Shown piece by piece: positions 53,212-61,580 of a stretch of 64,000 bases of DNA. Positions within the stretch are counted from its first letter, which is position 1. Every line of letters begins with the position of its first letter. Made by a program: the position numbers and the translations under genes. Below the pieces are notes generated by a model. The model did no database searches. It was not told where the DNA came from and saw only the letters and a program-made list of their open reading frames with translations. Origin of the DNA: Streptococcus sp. 29887 (GTDB lineage: Bacteria; Bacillota; Bacilli; Lactobacillales; Streptococcaceae); NCBI RefSeq assembly GCF_032595075.1, contig NZ_CP118735.1, positions 648,001 through 712,000 of the forward strand. The letters run 5' to 3'.

Positions 53212-54714
53212 ATGAGCGAAAAAGTGAAAAAAGGCTTTAAAATGCCTTCATCGTATTCTATTTTGATGCTCATTATTGCCTTTATGGCAGTTATGACATG
53301 GGTTATTCCAGCTGGTCAGTATGAAAAAGACGAAGCTGGAAAATATATTACAGGCACTTACCAAGCAGTAGCTCAAAATCCGCAGGGAATTTGGGATATT
53401 GTGATGGCGCCAGTTCGGGCTATGTTGGGGCATGGTGATACTAGCAAGGCTATCGACGTTGCCTTCTTCATCCTGATGGTTGGTTCCTTCTTGGGCGTGG
53501 TCAATGAAACGGGTGCTCTTGATGTGGGGATTGCTTCCATTGTGAAACGCTTCAAGGGTCGTGAGAAAATGTTGATTTACATCCTCATGCCTTTGTTTGC
53601 CTTGGGTGGTTCTACCTACGGTATGGGTGAGGAAACCATGGCCTTCTTCCCACTCTTAGTTCCTGTTATGATGGCAGTTGGTTTTGATAGTATTACAGGT
53701 GTTGCCATTATCTTGCTGGGTTCTCAAATCGGCTGTTTGGCTTCGACTGTAAACCCATTTGCGACAGGTGTGGCTTCGGATGCAGCAGGAGTTTCCTTGG
53801 CAGATGGTATGATATGGCGGATTATCTTCTTTATCGTCATTTTGGGCCTGGGTGTGTGGTTTGTTGCCAACTATGCTGAAAAAGTGAAAAACGACCCAAC
53901 TAAATCCTTGGTTTACAAACAACGTGAAGCAGATATGGCTCATTTCAATGTCAACACATCTGAAGAAGTCAATGCTGTCTTAACACCAGCTCAAAAACGT
54001 GTTCTTTGGGTCTTCGTCTTGACTTTTGTTGTCATGATTTGTAGCTTTATTCCTTGGGAAGACTTGGGTGTTTCTGTCTTTGCAGATTTCAATACCTGGT
54101 TGCTTGGCTTGCCAGGTATCGGTCAGGTGATTGGTAGTTCGGCTTATCCATTTGGCTGGTGGTATTTCCCTGAAGGAGCTATGCTCTTTGCAGTAGCAGG
54201 TGTCTTGGTCGGTATTGTCTATGGCATGGACGAAGCGCGTCTGGTGAAGGCCTTTATGAATGGTGCGGCGGACTTGCTCAGTGTTGCTCTTATCTGCGCG
54301 GTGGCGCGTGGTATTCAAGTCATCATGAATGACGGTATGATTACAGCGACTATTCTACACTGGGGTGAAGTTGGCTTGCAAGGTTTGTCTTCACAAGTCT
54401 TCATCATCTTGACCTATCTCTTCTACCTGCCCATGTCCTTCCTAATTCCATCAACATCTGGTCTTGCAGGGGCATCCATGGGTATTATGGCACCTCTCGG
54501 TGAGTTTGTTAATGTGCCAGCTCATTTGATTATCACAGCCTTCCAAGCTGCTTCTGGTGTACTGAACTTAGTGGCTCCAACCTCAGGTATTGTAATGGGA
54601 GCCTTGGCTTTAGGTCGTGTAGAGATCGGAACTTGGTATAAATTTGTAGGTAAATTGATTGCAGCTATCGTACTTGCATCAATTGCGATTCTTGTCATTG
54701 CGACATTCTTCTAA
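53212..54714 (+). CDS. arcD: YfcC-type arginine/ornithine antiporter
   Basis: Integral membrane carrier of 500 aa in the C4-dicarboxylate/YfcC (AbgT-like) family with about 12 helices, not the APC-type ArcD of other bacteria. Motifs GGSTYGMGEETMAFFPLLVPV, LASTVNPFATGVASDAAGV and LIPSTSGLAGASMGIMAPLGEF are typical. It would exchange arginine with ornithine for the deiminase pathway. AGGAGG precedes ATG by nine bases. A terminator follows. Confidence 0.9.
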   Translation: MSEKVKKGFKMPSSYSILMLIIAFMAVMTWVIPAGQYEKDEAGKYITGTYQAVAQNPQGIWDIVMAPVRAMLGHGDTSKAIDVAFFILMVGSFLGVVNETGALDVGIASIVKRFKGREKMLIYILMPLFALGGSTYGMGEETMAFFPLLVPVMMAVGFDSITGVAIILLGSQIGCLASTVNPFATGVASDAAGVSLADGMIWRIIFFIVILGLGVWFVANYAEKVKNDPTKSLVYKQREADMAHFNVNTSEEVNAVLTPAQKRVLWVFVLTFVVMICSFIPWEDLGVSVFADFNTWLLGLPGIGQVIGSSAYPFGWWYFPEGAMLFAVAGVLVGIVYGMDEARLVKAFMNGAADLLSVALICAVARGIQVIMNDGMITATILHWGEVGLQGLSSQVFIILTYLFYLPMSFLIPSTSGLAGASMGIMAPLGEFVNVPAHLIITAFQAASGVLNLVAPTSGIVMGALALGRVEIGTWYKFVGKLIAAIVLASIAILVIATFF

Positions 54715-54722
54715 TCGAAATT

Positions 54723-54770
54723 CTGGGTCAGATTTTGTCATAATTGCAGATGAAATCTGGCTCAGTTTTT
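54723..54770 (+). terminator. terminator after arcD
   Basis: CTGGGTCAGATTT (54723-54735) pairs with AAATCTGGCTCAG (54753-54765) with G-T pairs, followed by TTTTT. Confidence 0.75.
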
Positions 54771-54830
54771 CCATTTGTGATAGAATGAAAACAGAAAGAA
54801 CTATATTTTAATCTGTTGAAAGGAGAAACA

Positions 54831-56171
54831 ATGGAAACAAGTTTTATTCAAGCACAGCATCAAGAGGCTTGTGTCGAGGCGATTAAGGAACTGGTAGCTT
54901 TTCCGTCTGTCCTACATGAAGGTCAAAACCAAACACCATTTGGTCAGGCTATTCAGGATGTCTTGGAACACACCCTAGCTATGACTGAGAAGATGGGCTT
55001 TACTACCTATCTGGATCCAGAAGGCTATTATGGCTATGCAGAAATTGGTCAAGGGAAAGACTTGCTGGCTGTTCTCTGTCATTTGGATGTCGTACCTGCT
55101 GGTGATCTCAAGCAATGGAACACACCGCCATTTGAAGCAGTCGTAAAAGATGGCTTCCTGATTGGTCGCGGTGTCCAAGACGATAAGGGACCCTCTATGG
55201 CGGCTCTCTTTGCTGTCAAGGCTTTAATGGATGCAGGTGTCACTTTTACCAAACGTATTCGCTTTATTTTTGGTACCGATGAAGAAACACTTTGGCGCTG
55301 TATGAATCGCTACAATCAACTAGAAGAAGTGGCAACTATGGGCTTTGCACCTGATTCCTCCTTCCCTTTAACCTATGCGGAAAAAGGCTTGTTACAAGCT
55401 AAATTGCATGGACCAGGCCACCCTTGTCTGAGTATCGAAGCGGGAACTGCCTATAATGTCGTACCTGCTAAGGCTAGCTATTCAGGCCACTTATTAGCTG
55501 GGGTCATGGCAGAGTTGGACCAGCTGGGCTTTGATTATGAAAGCAATGATGACCAAGTGACCGTTCTGGGTATTTCGCGGCACGCCAAGGATGCTGCTGA
55601 GGGTGTCAATGCCATCGTACGTTTGGCCAAGGCCTTGGACAAATTTGAAGACCATCCGACTTTAAACTTTATTGTCAATGCTATTGGAGAAGATGCCACA
55701 GGCTTCAAGCTGTTTGGCGATGTAACCGACGAGCCGTCAGGTACCTTGAGTTTCAATATTGCGGGTCTGACCATCAATGCCAAGAAATCAGAAATTCGTT
55801 TGGATATTCGCATACCTGTCACAGCGGACAAGGAAAAATTGGTGGCGACCCTGCAAGCCAAGGCTCAGGAGTGTGGTCTGACCTATGAAGAATTTGATTA
55901 CTTAGCATCTCTCTATGTCCCACTGGATAGCCAGCTTGTATCGACCCTCATGTCCGTCTATCAGGATAAAACAGGAGATATGGACAGCCAGCCTATCTCA
56001 TCTGGGGGAGCGACTTTTGCTCGAACCATGCCAAACTGTGTGGCTTTTGGAGCTTGTTTCCCTGACACAGAACAGACGGAACATCAGGAAAATGAACGCA
56101 TGCCATTGGAAGATTTGTACAAAACAATGGACATTTACGCGGAAGCTATTTATCGTTTGGCTGCTGAATAA
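54831..56171 (+). CDS. M20 family Sapep dipeptidase in the arginine deiminase region
   Basis: Metallopeptidase of 446 aa with M20/Sapep motifs: CHLDVVPAGDLKQW (metal His and Asp), GRGVQDDKGPSMAALFA and FGTDEETLWRCMNRY (Glu pair), and a C-terminal SSGGATFARTMPNCVAFG. Such genes are often annotated arcT or arcH in streptococcal arc clusters and may release arginine from dipeptides; naming differs between papers, so no symbol is given. ATG 54831 follows AAAGGAG; the frame is open five codons upstream but overlaps that site. Confidence 0.88.
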   Translation: METSFIQAQHQEACVEAIKELVAFPSVLHEGQNQTPFGQAIQDVLEHTLAMTEKMGFTTYLDPEGYYGYAEIGQGKDLLAVLCHLDVVPAGDLKQWNTPPFEAVVKDGFLIGRGVQDDKGPSMAALFAVKALMDAGVTFTKRIRFIFGTDEETLWRCMNRYNQLEEVATMGFAPDSSFPLTYAEKGLLQAKLHGPGHPCLSIEAGTAYNVVPAKASYSGHLLAGVMAELDQLGFDYESNDDQVTVLGISRHAKDAAEGVNAIVRLAKALDKFEDHPTLNFIVNAIGEDATGFKLFGDVTDEPSGTLSFNIAGLTINAKKSEIRLDIRIPVTADKEKLVATLQAKAQECGLTYEEFDYLASLYVPLDSQLVSTLMSVYQDKTGDMDSQPISSGGATFARTMPNCVAFGACFPDTEQTEHQENERMPLEDLYKTMDIYAEAIYRLAAE

Positions 56172-56213
56172 AAGAAAAGTTCTCAGATTGTTTGGTCTGA
56201 GAACTTTTCTTTT
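56172..56213. terminator. bidirectional terminator between peptidase gene and argR
   Basis: A 16-base stem AAGAAAAGTTCTCAGA / TCTGAGAACTTTTCTT (56172-56211) with A and T runs. It serves both convergent genes. Confidence 0.9.
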
Positions 56214-56230
56214 ATTCGACAGCTTTCTAA

Positions 56231-56704
56231 TCAAGCCTTGCTAAAGAAGAAAGGAGGGGCATACTGTTTGAGGTACTCAAAACAAGACTGGGCACTTTCA
56301 TTATCCTCACAGATAATCAAGCAGACATCATCGCCACAAACTGTCGCAATGATTTCAGGGATTTCCATGGCATCCAAAATAGAGCCGAAGGAATTGGCCA
56401 GACCTGGCAGGGCTTTCAAGATGACCTGATGCTGAACAGGCTTAAGCATGACCAAGGCATCTTCCATATAGAGCCGAAGGCGTTTTTCCCAGCGACTTGG
56501 AGCAATGGGGTTGATGACATAATGAGAAGAATCGTCTTCATTGACCTTGACCAAATTGAGCATCTTGATGTCGCGGGATAGGGTGGACTGGGTGACAGTT
56601 ACACCGTTCAAATTGAGGAGTTCTTGTAGTTCTTGTTGGGTATGGATTTTTTTCTCCATAACCAAGGACAAAATCAATTGGTGACGACTTTCAATCTTGT
56701 TCAT
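56231..56704 (-). CDS. argR: ArgR/AhrC family arginine regulator
   Basis: Hexameric arginine-responsive regulator of 157 aa. The N-terminal winged helix is [31 protein letters not shown]; the C-terminal arginine-binding and oligomerisation domain is [17 protein letters not shown], with Cys replacing the more common Thr/Asp context (GDDTCLII in others). Its place beside arc genes in S. suis matches the ArgR needed for arc expression. Convergent with the peptidase gene and followed on the other side by queA. Confidence 0.92.
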   Translation of the reverse strand: MNKIESRHQLILSLVMEKKIHTQQELQELLNLNGVTVTQSTLSRDIKMLNLVKVNEDDSSHYVINPIAPSRWEKRLRLYMEDALVMLKPVQHQVILKALPGLANSFGSILDAMEIPEIIATVCGDDVCLIICEDNESAQSCFEYLKQYAPPFFFSKA

Positions 56705-56787
56705 AGGAACCTCCTACAAATATGGTTGTACACGGAAAATTCAGCAGAAAGTCTTGACTGGATTGGCCATGGACAAGGAAAGTGTCG

Positions 56788-57816
56788 CTATTGAAGAAAC
56801 ATAGCATCTCCAAAACTGAAGAAGCGGTAGCCTTCTTCAACAGCGTGTTTATAGGCTTCTAAGACAAATTCTCGGCCAGCAAAGGCAGATACCAGCATGA
56901 CCAGAGTTGATTTGGGTAGGTGGAAATTGGTTGAAAAGGCATCAACGATGCGGAATTCATAGCCTGGCTTGATGAAAATATTTGTCCAGCCAGCATCAGC
57001 TTCTAGTCGACCATCAAATTTGTTGCCAATCGTTTCTAAGGTACGAATAGATGTTGTACCCACTGCCACAATCCGACCGCCTGCAGCCTTGACTTGATTG
57101 AGGGTCTGGGCTGCTTCAGCAGATAGGGTATAAAATTCAGAATGCATTTCATGTTCATCAAGATTGTCAACGGAAACCGGTCGGAAGGTGCCAAGACCGA
57201 CATGAAGGGTTAGGTAAACTAATTTCACTCCCTTTGCCTCAATCTTCTCAAGTAATTCTTGGGTGAAATGCAGTCCAGCAGTTGGGGCTGCGGCAGATCC
57301 GTTTTCTTTGGCATAGACAGTTTGATAGCGCTCGCGGTCTTCCAATTTCTCATGAATGTAAGGCGGAAGGGGCATTTCTCCAAGACTTTCCAACACTTCA
57401 AGGAAAATACCATCATAGGTGAACTCAACAATTCGTCCACCGTGTTCTAATTCTTCAATGATAGTGGCTGTCAATCTTCCATCACCAAAGGCAACCGTGG
57501 TACCGACTTTCAGGCGTTTGGCTGGCTTAGCAAGGACTTCCCACTGATCACCTTGGGTATTTTTCAAAAGCAACAATTCCACATGACCATTGGTTTCGGG
57601 CTTGTAACCATAGAGGCGGGCAGGGAGCACGCGTGTGTTGTTCATGACCAGAGCATCACCAGGGTTTAGCTGGTCAATGATGTGGTCGAAGTGGCTGTCG
57701 ACCATGGTCTTTTGCTGGTGGTCGAGGATGAGTAGGCGAGAGCTGTCGCGCTTCTCAAGTGGGACTTGGGCAATCAGTTCTTCAGGTAATTCAAAATCAA
57801 AATCTGCGGTATTCAT
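56788..57816 (-). CDS. queA: S-adenosylmethionine:tRNA ribosyltransferase-isomerase
   Basis: Makes epoxyqueuosine in tRNA by transferring the ribose part of SAM to preQ1-modified tRNA. The 342-aa sequence has [13 protein letters not shown] at the N terminus, [34 protein letters not shown] and [15 protein letters not shown]. It starts 12 bp after a small membrane-protein gene with an ACAGGAG ribosome binding site, so both genes are read from the leaderless-type promoter at 58000-58008. Confidence 0.95.
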   Translation of the reverse strand: MNTADFDFELPEELIAQVPLEKRDSSRLLILDHQQKTMVDSHFDHIIDQLNPGDALVMNNTRVLPARLYGYKPETNGHVELLLLKNTQGDQWEVLAKPAKRLKVGTTVAFGDGRLTATIIEELEHGGRIVEFTYDGIFLEVLESLGEMPLPPYIHEKLEDRERYQTVYAKENGSAAAPTAGLHFTQELLEKIEAKGVKLVYLTLHVGLGTFRPVSVDNLDEHEMHSEFYTLSAEAAQTLNQVKAAGGRIVAVGTTSIRTLETIGNKFDGRLEADAGWTNIFIKPGYEFRIVDAFSTNFHLPKSTLVMLVSAFAGREFVLEAYKHAVEEGYRFFSFGDAMFLQ

Positions 57817-57828
57817 GAGTTCTCCTGT

Positions 57829-57993
57829 TTAAATTAGTATTAAAAAATAGATGAGCAGGCCAAATGGAAGCAATAACAAGGGAAGACCAATTGAGAAAAA
57901 GATTATTTTTAGTGTTCTCGAATTGGTGATGAGATAGCCTGCCAGGCAATTCAGAATACCGAGAAAGAATAGGTATATAAGTACATTTGTCAT
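57829..57993 (-). CDS. small membrane protein upstream of queA
   Basis: A 54-aa ORF starting MTNVLIYLFFLGIL and ending LLIYFLILI, with two hydrophobic helices (about residues 3-21 and 30-54) split by a short polar link with two positive charges. ATG 57993 lies six bases downstream of a TATAAT on the same strand, so it would be translated from a leaderless mRNA. It stands 12 bp before queA and shares its transcript. No family recognised. Confidence 0.6.
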   Translation of the reverse strand: MTNVLIYLFFLGILNCLAGYLITNSRTLKIIFFSIGLPLLLLPFGLLIYFLILI

Positions 57994-57999
57994 ACTTTC

Positions 58000-58008
58000 A
58001 TTATACCA
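58000..58008 (-). promoter_or_regulatory. extended -10 promoter for the small membrane protein and queA
   Basis: On the minus strand TGGTATAAT (58008 to 58000) with six bases to the ATG at 57993. Leaderless geometry; the -35 is poor. Confidence 0.6.
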
Positions 58009-58103
58009 TAGTTGTATTCCTAAGTCTTGGTGGACGAGAAAGAGTTAGCAATAATTTTCTAATTTATTATACTAATATTAGTAAAAAATATAATGTGAAA
58101 GGC

Positions 58104-58157
58104 TTGACAAAAATTGGTCTATACCATATAATAGAATTATAAAATCGGTCTATACCA
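58104..58157 (+). promoter_or_regulatory. nagB promoter with two NagR-type operators
   Basis: TTGACA (58104-58109) and TATAAT (58127-58132) have a 17-base spacer. The palindrome TGGTCTATACCA lies in the spacer (58115-58126) and CGGTCTATACCA lies downstream (58146-58157). Both match the GntR-family NagR/DasR-type operator core GGTCTATACC, which should repress nagB until glucosamine-6-phosphate or GlcNAc-6-phosphate accumulates. Confidence 0.85.
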
Positions 58158-58174
58158 AAAAAGGAGAAATAAGA

Positions 58175-58879
58175 ATGAAAGTTCATATCGTTAAGAACCA
58201 AGTGGAAGGGGCAGCTATTGCCTTTGATATTCTCAAACAGAAATTAGCAGCTGGTGCGCAAGTTCTTGGCTTGGCAACAGGTTCTAGCCCAATCGAATTT
58301 TATAAACAGATTCGTGAGAGTGACTTGGACTTTTCTGAGGTGACATCAGTTAACTTAGATGAGTATGTCGGCTTAGGTGAAGACAGTGACCAATCCTATG
58401 TTTATTTTATGAAAGAACATCTCTTTAATGCCAAACCATTCAAGGAAAACTATTTACCAAATGGTCTGGCTGCTGATCTTGATGCGGAGTTGGAGCGTTA
58501 CAATGCCATCTTGGAAAACCATCCAGTTGATTTCCAAATCCTTGGAATTGGTCGGAATGGTCACATCGGCTTTAACGAACCAGGTGCTTCTTTTGACGGA
58601 ATTGCCCGCGTTGTCGATTTGGCGCCATCAACCATCGAAGCCAACGCCCGCTTCTTTGAAAATCCAGAAGATGTTCCAAAACAAGCTATCTCGATGGGTA
58701 TTGCTAACATCCTATCTGCCAAAACCATTGTTCTCATGGCCTATGGTCAGGAAAAAGCTGACGCCATTAAGGCGACAGTGGAAGGACCAGTGACGGAGCA
58801 AGTTCCAGCAAGCGTCCTTCAAAACCATGAAGATGTTGTCCTCATCATCGATGAATCGGCAGCTAGTAAGTTAGCATAA
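58175..58879 (+). CDS. nagB: glucosamine-6-phosphate deaminase
   Basis: Converts glucosamine-6-phosphate to fructose-6-phosphate and ammonia, joining amino-sugar use to glycolysis. The 234-aa single-domain form is usual in firmicutes. Motifs: [37 protein letters not shown] and [11 protein letters not shown]. Two operators in its promoter indicate control by a NagR regulator located outside the window. Confidence 0.96.
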   Translation: MKVHIVKNQVEGAAIAFDILKQKLAAGAQVLGLATGSSPIEFYKQIRESDLDFSEVTSVNLDEYVGLGEDSDQSYVYFMKEHLFNAKPFKENYLPNGLAADLDAELERYNAILENHPVDFQILGIGRNGHIGFNEPGASFDGIARVVDLAPSTIEANARFFENPEDVPKQAISMGIANILSAKTIVLMAYGQEKADAIKATVEGPVTEQVPASVLQNHEDVVLIIDESAASKLA

Positions 58880-58905
58880 TAGACAAAACCACTTTATATG
58901 AATGA

Positions 58906-58951
58906 ACCCGCTGAAAACTTCATGTTAATGCCTTTTCGGTGGGTCTATTTT
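58906..58951 (+). terminator. terminator after nagB
   Basis: ACCCGCTGAAAA (58906-58917) pairs with TTTTCGGTGGGT (58933-58944), with two G-T pairs, then CTATTTTTG. Confidence 0.75.
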
Positions 58952-59018
58952 TGTAGTCTGATCGAATAGCTATGGCCTACTGTCTAAGTCACATTCACTA
59001 AACAGCGCAAGTTGGGAG

Positions 59019-59219
59019 GTGAAAACTTATGCAGATAGTTTTCTGAAACTTGTTTTGCTACCCTTGATAGTCAGCCAAGCAGCAGAACGAATTGCGGAGT
59101 GTCTAATCCGTAAGTGGCAAGACAAACACGACAAGAAACTTAGCCTGAGTGCCTTGAGCAAGCACAAAAAATACCCATGGCGACCACCGTGGGTATTTTT
59201 CTTATGCTTAGTTTTCTGA
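59019..59219 (+). CDS. doubtful small ORF with hydrophobic N terminus
   Basis: A 66-codon frame from GTG 59019. Residues around FLKLVLLPLIVSQAAERIAE then a basic stretch (LIRKWQDKHDKK) look like a short membrane peptide of type I toxin style. However, the frame runs through a strong terminator hairpin, and the only good ribosome binding site (GGGAGG at 59014-59019) points at ATG 59029, whose frame stops after five codons. One extra T in the TTTT at 59036-59039 would join that start to the hydrophobic frame. May be a decayed gene or chance. Confidence 0.25.
   Translation: MKTYADSFLKLVLLPLIVSQAAERIAECLIRKWQDKHDKKLSLSALSKHKKYPWRPPWVFFLCLVF
59167..59202. terminator. bidirectional terminator
   Basis: AAAATACCCA (59167-59177 region) pairs with TGGGTATTTT (59190-59200) with further inner pairs, flanked by A and T runs. 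It probably ends the convergent glutathione S-transferase gene. Confidence 0.8.
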
Positions 59220-59252
59220 ATTTTTAAGCTCGGTTAGTGAACACATTTGTTC

Positions 59253-60215
59253 TTAGTTTTCAAGCGTCCAGTCCAAGTCGGGTCCTACAGGAACGATGCC
59301 AGTAGGATTGATGGTCTTGTGACTGCCGTAGTAGTGCTGCTTGATATGGTCAAAGTCAACCGTTTCTGCAATGCCAGCATGGTTGTAAATCCGCTTGGTG
59401 TAATTCCACAAGTTTGGATAGTCAACCAAAGCCTTGATATTGCATTTGAAATGTCCAAAGTAAACAGGGTCAAAACGTACCAAGGTGGTAAAGAGACGCA
59501 GGTCAGCCTCTGTCAGCTGGTTGCCCACCAGATAGTCCTTATCAGCCAAATGCTCTTCTAGTTTGTCCAAGGCAGCAAAGAGGTTTTTGACTTCTTTTTC
59601 ATAGACTTTCTGATTGGTTGAAAATCCAGCCTTGTAGACTCCATTGTTGATGTTGGGATAAACAAAATCATTCATGGCATCAATCTCAGCTTGCAGGTGT
59701 TCTGGATAGTAGTCGTCATGATTACCTGTAATGTCATTGAAAGCGGTATTGAACATGCGCATAATTTCTGCGGATTCGTTGCTGACAATGGTATTGGTTT
59801 CTTTGTCCCAAAGTACAGGCACCGTCACCCGACCAGAGTAAGTTGGGTCAGCCTTCAAATAGACCTGATAGAGATAGTCGCTGTTAAAGAGGGGATCCTT
59901 GATAACACCTGGACCATCTTCGAATGTCCAGCCATTTTCTAACATAAGGGGATGAACGACAGACAAGGAAATATGGTCTTCCAAGCCCTTCAATTTTCGC
60001 ATCATCAAGGTCCGACTAGCCCATGGACAAGCTAGAGAAATATAGAGGTGGTAGCGACCAGACTCGGCCTTGAAACCGCCTTTTCCTGTTGGACCAGCCT
60101 GTCCATCTGGCGTAATCCAGTTGCGAAATTGCGTGACAGTCCGGACAAACTTGCCACCTGTTGATTTGGTATCATACCATTGATCTACCCATTTGCCATC
60201 TTGTAAAAGTCCCAT
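59253..60215 (-). CDS. glutathione S-transferase family protein (glutathionyl-hydroquinone reductase type)
   Basis: A 320-aa protein of the Xi-class GST / YqjG family that removes glutathione from glutathionyl-hydroquinones. The catalytic cysteine is in YISLACPWASRTLMM, and GRVTVPVLWDKETNTIVSNESAEIMRMFN and YLVGNQLTEADLRLFTTLVRFDPVYFGHFKCN are typical. ATG 60215 is chosen with AAAGGAG upstream; the longer frame from 60272 would cover this site. A glutathione peroxidase gene 850 bp away fits a thiol-stress theme. Confidence 0.88.
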   Translation of the reverse strand: MGLLQDGKWVDQWYDTKSTGGKFVRTVTQFRNWITPDGQAGPTGKGGFKAESGRYHLYISLACPWASRTLMMRKLKGLEDHISLSVVHPLMLENGWTFEDGPGVIKDPLFNSDYLYQVYLKADPTYSGRVTVPVLWDKETNTIVSNESAEIMRMFNTAFNDITGNHDDYYPEHLQAEIDAMNDFVYPNINNGVYKAGFSTNQKVYEKEVKNLFAALDKLEEHLADKDYLVGNQLTEADLRLFTTLVRFDPVYFGHFKCNIKALVDYPNLWNYTKRIYNHAGIAETVDFDHIKQHYYGSHKTINPTGIVPVGPDLDWTLEN

Positions 60216-60321
60216 ACTATTCTCCTTTATCAAAAATAGAAAATCCATTAAACAGATTTTTGTATATATCACTAATTAGTATTATAAAACATTTCCCAAT
60301 AAAGTCAAGCCAAATGATTTA

Positions 60322-60330
60322 TGCTAGAAT
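60322..60330 (+). promoter_or_regulatory. extended -10 promoter of rsuA-like gene, leaderless geometry
   Basis: TGCTAGAAT (60322-60330), six bases before the ATG at 60337. No Shine-Dalgarno lies between. Confidence 0.6.
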
Positions 60331-60336
60331 AGTTGT

Positions 60337-61053
60337 ATGAGATTGGATAAGTGTTTAGAAAAGGCCCAAATTGGTTCGCGCAAGCAAGTCAAGAAATTAT
60401 TTAAGGCCCAGCAAATCAGGATAGATGGACAGTCGGCTCGTAGTCTTAGTCAGATCGTTGATCCTGACTTACAAGATATACAGGTATCGGGAAAAATGGT
60501 TGAGCTAGAAGGCTCGGTCTATTATCTACTCCATAAGCCAAGAGGAGTGGTATCGGCTGTGACCGACAAGGAGCATGAAACTGTCATTGATCTAATTGCT
60601 CCTCAGGACCGAAGGGAAGGTCTTTATCCAGTTGGGCGCTTGGACAGAGATACGGAGGGACTGGTTCTCGTGACCAACAACGGTCCATTGGGTTATCGTA
60701 TGCTCCACCCCAGCCACCATGTCGATAAGGTCTACTATGTGGAAGTCAATGGACCCTTGGGGTCAGACGCACAAACCTTTTTTGCCTCGGGCGTCACCTT
60801 CTTGGATGGTACTCGGTGTCAGCCAGCGGAGCTGACCATTTTAGAGGTTTCTTTGGGACATAGCAGAGCGACCATCCAGTTGGCAGAAGGCAAGTTTCAT
60901 CAGGTCAAGAAGATGTTTTTAGCCTATGGTGTCAAGGTCACCTATCTCAAACGCATGGCCTTTGGCGGATTTGAATTGGGGGATTTGGAATGTGGAGCTT
61001 ACCGTGAGCTTACTTCAGATGAGATCCAGCATGTATTAACCTATTTTGATTAA
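60337..61053 (+). CDS. rsuA: 16S rRNA pseudouridine synthase (RsuA family)
   Basis: Makes pseudouridine in 16S rRNA (position 516 in E. coli). A 238-aa protein with an N-terminal S4 RNA-binding domain (MRLDKCLEKAQIGSRKQVKKLF) and the catalytic domain with the active Asp in YPVGRLDRDTEGLVLVTN, followed by EGKFHQVKKMF. ATG 60337 sits at the predicted first transcribed base, giving a leaderless mRNA. It overlaps the upstream extension of the next ORF but not its chosen start. Confidence 0.92.
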   Translation: MRLDKCLEKAQIGSRKQVKKLFKAQQIRIDGQSARSLSQIVDPDLQDIQVSGKMVELEGSVYYLLHKPRGVVSAVTDKEHETVIDLIAPQDRREGLYPVGRLDRDTEGLVLVTNNGPLGYRMLHPSHHVDKVYYVEVNGPLGSDAQTFFASGVTFLDGTRCQPAELTILEVSLGHSRATIQLAEGKFHQVKKMFLAYGVKVTYLKRMAFGGFELGDLECGAYRELTSDEIQHVLTYFD

Positions 61054-61066
61054 GGAGGTGCTTATC

Positions 61067-61549
61067 ATGAGTATCTACAAGTTTAGGGTGGAAAAACAAG
61101 ATGGGACAGACCAGGCCATGAGTGACTTTCAGGGACAGGTTTTATTGATTGTCAATACGGCAACAGGTTGTGGTCTGGCTCCTCAATACAAGGAATTACA
61201 GGACCTATATGACACCTATAAAGACCAGGGGTTTGTCGTATTGGATTTTCCCTGTAATCAATTTTTAGAGCAGGCACCAGGCTCTGCGGAGGAAATCAAT
61301 CAGGCATGCAGTTTGAATTATGGGACAAATTTTCCACGTTTTGCAAAGATTGCTGTAAACGGTCCTGATGCTAGTCCGCTTTATCGCTATCTGAAAAAAG
61401 AGAAAAGGACCTTATTAGGAGGTCGCATAGAATGGAATTTTACTAAGTTTTTGGTGGATAGACAGGGGCGCGTGGTCAAACGCTATTTACCAACAACTAG
61501 CCCGCTAAGATTGAAAGCGGATATTGAACATTATTTGGCAAAAGAATAA
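61067..61549 (+). CDS. glutathione/thiol peroxidase (GPx family)
   Basis: Cytosolic peroxidase of 160 aa in the thioredoxin-fold GPx family, cysteine form. The peroxidatic Cys is in VNTATGCGLAPQYKELQDLYD, where selenocysteine is found in animals, followed by VLDFPCNQFLEQAPGS and WNFTKFLVDRQGRVV. ATG 61067 is chosen with AAGGAGGTG upstream; the frame is open seven codons further back into rsuA. Probably cotranscribed with it. Confidence 0.9.
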   Translation: MSIYKFRVEKQDGTDQAMSDFQGQVLLIVNTATGCGLAPQYKELQDLYDTYKDQGFVVLDFPCNQFLEQAPGSAEEINQACSLNYGTNFPRFAKIAVNGPDASPLYRYLKKEKRTLLGGRIEWNFTKFLVDRQGRVVKRYLPTTSPLRLKADIEHYLAKE

Positions 61550-61580
61550 GAAGGCTGGAAACAATCTAGCCTTCTTTTTT
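61549..61580. terminator. bidirectional terminator
   Basis: AGAAGGCT (61549-61556) pairs with AGCCTTCT (61568-61575) followed by T6. It overlaps the 3' end of the convergent fhuG-like gene. Confidence 0.8.
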
